Assembly: GCF_036880985.1 (NCBI RefSeq) | Contig: NZ_JBAJNO010000009.1 | Coordinates: 2,170,001-2,234,000, forward strand | Origin: Limibacter armeniacum | Lineage (GTDB): Bacteria; Bacteroidota; Bacteroidia; Cytophagales; Flammeovirgaceae | DNA: 64,000 nucleotides | Direction: 5' to 3' | Position numbers and translations under genes: made by a program | Shown: positions 61,964 through 64,000 of the stretch, piece by piece | How positions within the stretch are numbered: position 1 is the first letter of the stretch | Layout: every line of letters begins with the position of its first letter | The notes under the pieces: generated by a model | The model's database searches: none | The model's input: the letters and a program-made list of their open reading frames with translations, nothing else | What the model was told of the DNA's origin: nothing

Positions 61964-61992
61964 TTGCTTTTCGGATGAGCTTCCTATTTTTG
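61964..61992 (+). promoter_or_regulatory. Promoter of the deoxynucleoside kinase array
   Basis: TTG at 61964-61966, 18-base spacer, TATTTTTG at 61985-61992; leader of about 115 bases before the first kinase. Confidence 0.62.
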
Positions 61993-62114
61993 CGTCCGAT
62001 TTTTTCTGGTGCAGGCTGCTTTAGCTTACTGCTTCCTGCTCCTAATCGGATTCGACGAATCAGGCTCCTAATAACGGAGACAGTATTTACAAACTTCATA
62101 AACTCCGAACAAGC

Positions 62115-62723
62115 GTGTATATAGCAGTAGCAGGCAATATTGGAAGTGGCAAAACAAGTCTAACAAATATGTTGGCTCAGCACTTTGGCTGGGAACCAGA
62201 ATTTGAAAGTGCAGATGACAATCCGTACTTAAAGGACTTTTACGATGATATGTCCCGTTGGGCATTTCATCTACAGATTTACTTTTTGAACAGCCGCTTC
62301 AATCAGGTTAAGAATGTTCACCTACGAGAACGTCCCGTAATTCAGGATCGCTCTATTTTTGAGGGAACGCATATTTTTGCAGAAAACCTCAAGAATTCCA
62401 ACCTGATGACTGATCGTGATTATCAAAACTATAAGGCACTATCTGACCTGATGACACGTCATGTCAAAGCACCTAACCTTTTGGTGTATCTGAAAGCCGA
62501 TACCGACAAACTGGTTTCTCAAATTCAGAAACGTGGGCGTGACTTCGAACAAGATATCCCAACAGAATACCTTACAAACCTGAATGAGTTGTATGAGCAG
62601 TGGATATCTCAATATGATATGGGAGAATTACTAGTCATTGACATGACTGAAATGGACTTTGTAAATCGCCCTGAAGACTTCAAGTTGATTGCTGATCAGG
62701 TTTCTGCAAAACTTGGGCTTTAA
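62115..62723 (+). CDS. Deoxynucleoside kinase 1
   Basis: 202 residues, starting at GTG; no ATG lies in frame nearby and the family begins at this point. It phosphorylates deoxynucleosides in dNTP salvage. P-loop AVAGNIGSGKTSL, the substrate-site FESADDNPYL and RWAFHLQIYFLNSR, the catalytic DRSIFEGTHIFA with the DRS motif, KRGRDFEQ lid and a VIDM segment match the dAK/dGK-type bacterial kinases. First of three tandem paralogues, separated from the second by a terminator. Base specificity cannot be read from sequence with confidence. Confidence 0.92.
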   Translation: MYIAVAGNIGSGKTSLTNMLAQHFGWEPEFESADDNPYLKDFYDDMSRWAFHLQIYFLNSRFNQVKNVHLRERPVIQDRSIFEGTHIFAENLKNSNLMTDRDYQNYKALSDLMTRHVKAPNLLVYLKADTDKLVSQIQKRGRDFEQDIPTEYLTNLNELYEQWISQYDMGELLVIDMTEMDFVNRPEDFKLIADQVSAKLGL

Positions 62724-62752
62724 GCGTCTATGATGCGTATGAAGCATACTTT

Positions 62753-62778
62753 CGAGCTTTTAGCGAAGCTCGTTTTTT
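62753..62778 (+). terminator. Terminator between kinase genes 1 and 2
   Basis: CGAGCTT / AAGCTCG, 6-base loop, six T after it. So gene 2 should have its own promoter or depend on read-through. Confidence 0.85.
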
Positions 62779-62825
62779 ATGCACTAACATGATAATTATA
62801 CTTTTCACTGATAAATTTTAACGGT

Positions 62826-63434
62826 GTGTATATTGCAATAGCAGGAAATATTGGCTCTGGCAAAACAACTCTTACTACCAAGCTTGCAGAGCATTTCAAT
62901 TGGGAACCGAGATTTGAAAGCACAGAGGATAATCCTTACCTGAAAGACTTTTATGGTGATATGCCTAGATGGTCTTTTCATTTACAGGTCTATTTCTTGA
63001 ATAGCCGCTTCCGTCAGGTAGAAGACCTTGTCAACCGTAAACAACTTGTTATTCAAGACAGGTCTATCTATGAAGACGCACACGTTTTCTCTAAAGCCTT
63101 ACATGCAGGTGGTGAGCTTTGTGATCGTGATTACGGCAATTTTATTCACCTATTTGACTCAATGGTTTCATACATGCCGGCTCCTGAGTTGTTGATTTAC
63201 CTGAAAGCAGATACAGACAAACTGGTTTCTCAGATCAAGAAAAGAGGGCGTGATTATGAACAATCTATCTCTGAGTCTTACCTAGCGAGTCTGAATACAC
63301 TCTACAATGACTGGATTGGGCAGTATTCACATGGCAAATTGCTTGTTATTGATATGAATGATAGAGACTTCGTCAATAATCAAGATGACTTGGAAAGTAT
63401 CATCAAGCAAGTAGAAAATAAACTGAATAACTAA
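62826..63434 (+). CDS. Deoxynucleoside kinase 2
   Basis: 202 residues, again from a GTG start. P-loop AIAGNIGSGKTTL, FESTEDNPYL, RWSFHLQVYFLNSR, DRSIYEDAHVF and KRGRDYEQ. Same length as kinase 1 and clearly a duplicate, yet divergent at many positions, e.g. the HAGGELCDRDYGNF region after the DRS motif. Kinase 3 starts 19 bases after its stop, so genes 2 and 3 form an operon. Confidence 0.92.
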   Translation: MYIAIAGNIGSGKTTLTTKLAEHFNWEPRFESTEDNPYLKDFYGDMPRWSFHLQVYFLNSRFRQVEDLVNRKQLVIQDRSIYEDAHVFSKALHAGGELCDRDYGNFIHLFDSMVSYMPAPELLIYLKADTDKLVSQIKKRGRDYEQSISESYLASLNTLYNDWIGQYSHGKLLVIDMNDRDFVNNQDDLESIIKQVENKLNN

Positions 63435-63453
63435 AATAAGGCAGGAAAAGGGA

Positions 63454-64000
63454 ATGTATATAGCAGTAGCGGGAAATATAGGGTCAGGAAAAACGACACT
63501 CACAACCAAACTGGCCGAACGATTTGGGTGGGAACCAGAATTTGAAAGTACGGATGCGAATCCTTACCTCGAGGACTTTTACCACGATATGCCTCGTTGG
63601 GCTTTCCACCTACAGGTACAGTTCCTAAACAACAGCTTTAGGCAGGTAAACGATATTACAAACCGCAACAAACCAGTTATTCAGGATAGGTCTATCTACG
63701 AGAATGCACATATTTTTGCTAAAAACTTGCACGTCTCTGGTATAATGGATGACCGTGACTTCAGCAATTATCAGCATTTGTTTGAGCTAATGGCTTCATA
63801 TGTCAAAGTACCTGATTTGCTGATTTACCTGAAAGCTGACACTTCCCGTCTGCATGAACAAATCATCAAACGTGGTCGTGATTATGAGCAAGATATTCCT
63901 AAGGACTATCTCAACAATCTCAATAATCTTTATGACCAATGGATTTCAGACTATAATTGGGGTGAATTACTGGTTGTTGAAATGACGTCTATTGACTTTG
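63454..64000 (+). CDS. Deoxynucleoside kinase 3, 3' end cut by window
   Basis: 182 codons from the ATG at 63454, still open at the window edge; about 20 residues should be missing. P-loop AVAGNIGSGKTTL, FESTDANPYL, RWAFHLQVQFLNNSF, DRSIYENAHIF and KRGRDYEQ are present. It differs from copies 1 and 2 at QFLNNSF, where they have YFLNSRF, inside the probable substrate pocket, so it may have a different preferred deoxynucleoside. Only the window edge truncates it. Confidence 0.9.
   Translation, partial: MYIAVAGNIGSGKTTLTTKLAERFGWEPEFESTDANPYLEDFYHDMPRWAFHLQVQFLNNSFRQVNDITNRNKPVIQDRSIYENAHIFAKNLHVSGIMDDRDFSNYQHLFELMASYVKVPDLLIYLKADTSRLHEQIIKRGRDYEQDIPKDYLNNLNNLYDQWISDYNWGELLVVEMTSIDF

Overview
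The window looks like a chromosomal segment of a Bacteroidota bacterium, most probably of the order Cytophagales. The signs are: a C-terminal type IX secretion (T9SS) sorting domain, a short primary sigma factor without region 1.1, many SPII lipoproteins, TPR-SpoIIE and FKBP lipoprotein families common in that group, and promoters of the Bacteroidota type (TTG, about 20 bases, TAnnTTTG) rather than -35/-10 boxes. The DNA is AT-rich. Most operons end in clear stem-loop terminators. I see no tRNA, rRNA, CRISPR array, insertion sequence or prophage. The placement is inference; no species is claimed.

Layout: 1-3.8 kb holds a truncated kbl, a 28-residue-repeat protein and a ClC-type channel with CBS domains. 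4-11 kb holds two successive copies of a two-gene cassette, each a FadL-family outer-membrane channel followed by an SGNH-hydrolase lipoprotein. 11.7-14.7 kb holds two further membrane-anchored SGNH hydrolases. 15-24 kb is mixed: free-methionine-sulfoxide reductase, a HAD phosphatase and GT2 pair, an Ldh-type dehydrogenase, an AP2-domain protein with a decayed HNH region, an orphan ABC ATPase, and lipA followed by a cytochrome-b5-like gene and an EamA transporter.

25-36 kb is mostly housekeeping: rnhA-folA, rpoD, pnp, rpsO, then a TPR/SpoIIE phosphatase, an S41 protease lipoprotein and miaB. 36-45 kb holds two GT2 glycosyltransferases, an MsbA-like exporter, a Rossmann oxidoreductase, tadA, an ECF sigma factor overlapped by a small gene, a KtrA/TrkA-like potassium regulator and udk. 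45-51 kb holds a DHH phosphoesterase, three FKBP-type PPIase lipoproteins, rdgB and a secreted protein of unknown function.

51-54 kb is the rplM-rpsI-rpsB-(56-aa ORF)-tsf translation operon. 54-64 kb holds a small unknown gene coupled to a T9SS-exported FG-GAP protein, a cytochrome c lipoprotein, a ribbon-helix-helix-like protein, a GH3/beta-lactamase-fold fusion, a small membrane protein, and three tandem deoxynucleoside kinase genes, the last cut by the window edge.

No single element is clearly a new defence or mobile system. The strongest candidates for something under-described are the duplicated FadL-SGNH lipoprotein cassette, the AP2/dead-HNH protein, the triple deoxynucleoside kinase array, the FKBP lipoprotein cluster and the 56-aa ORF embedded in the ribosomal operon.
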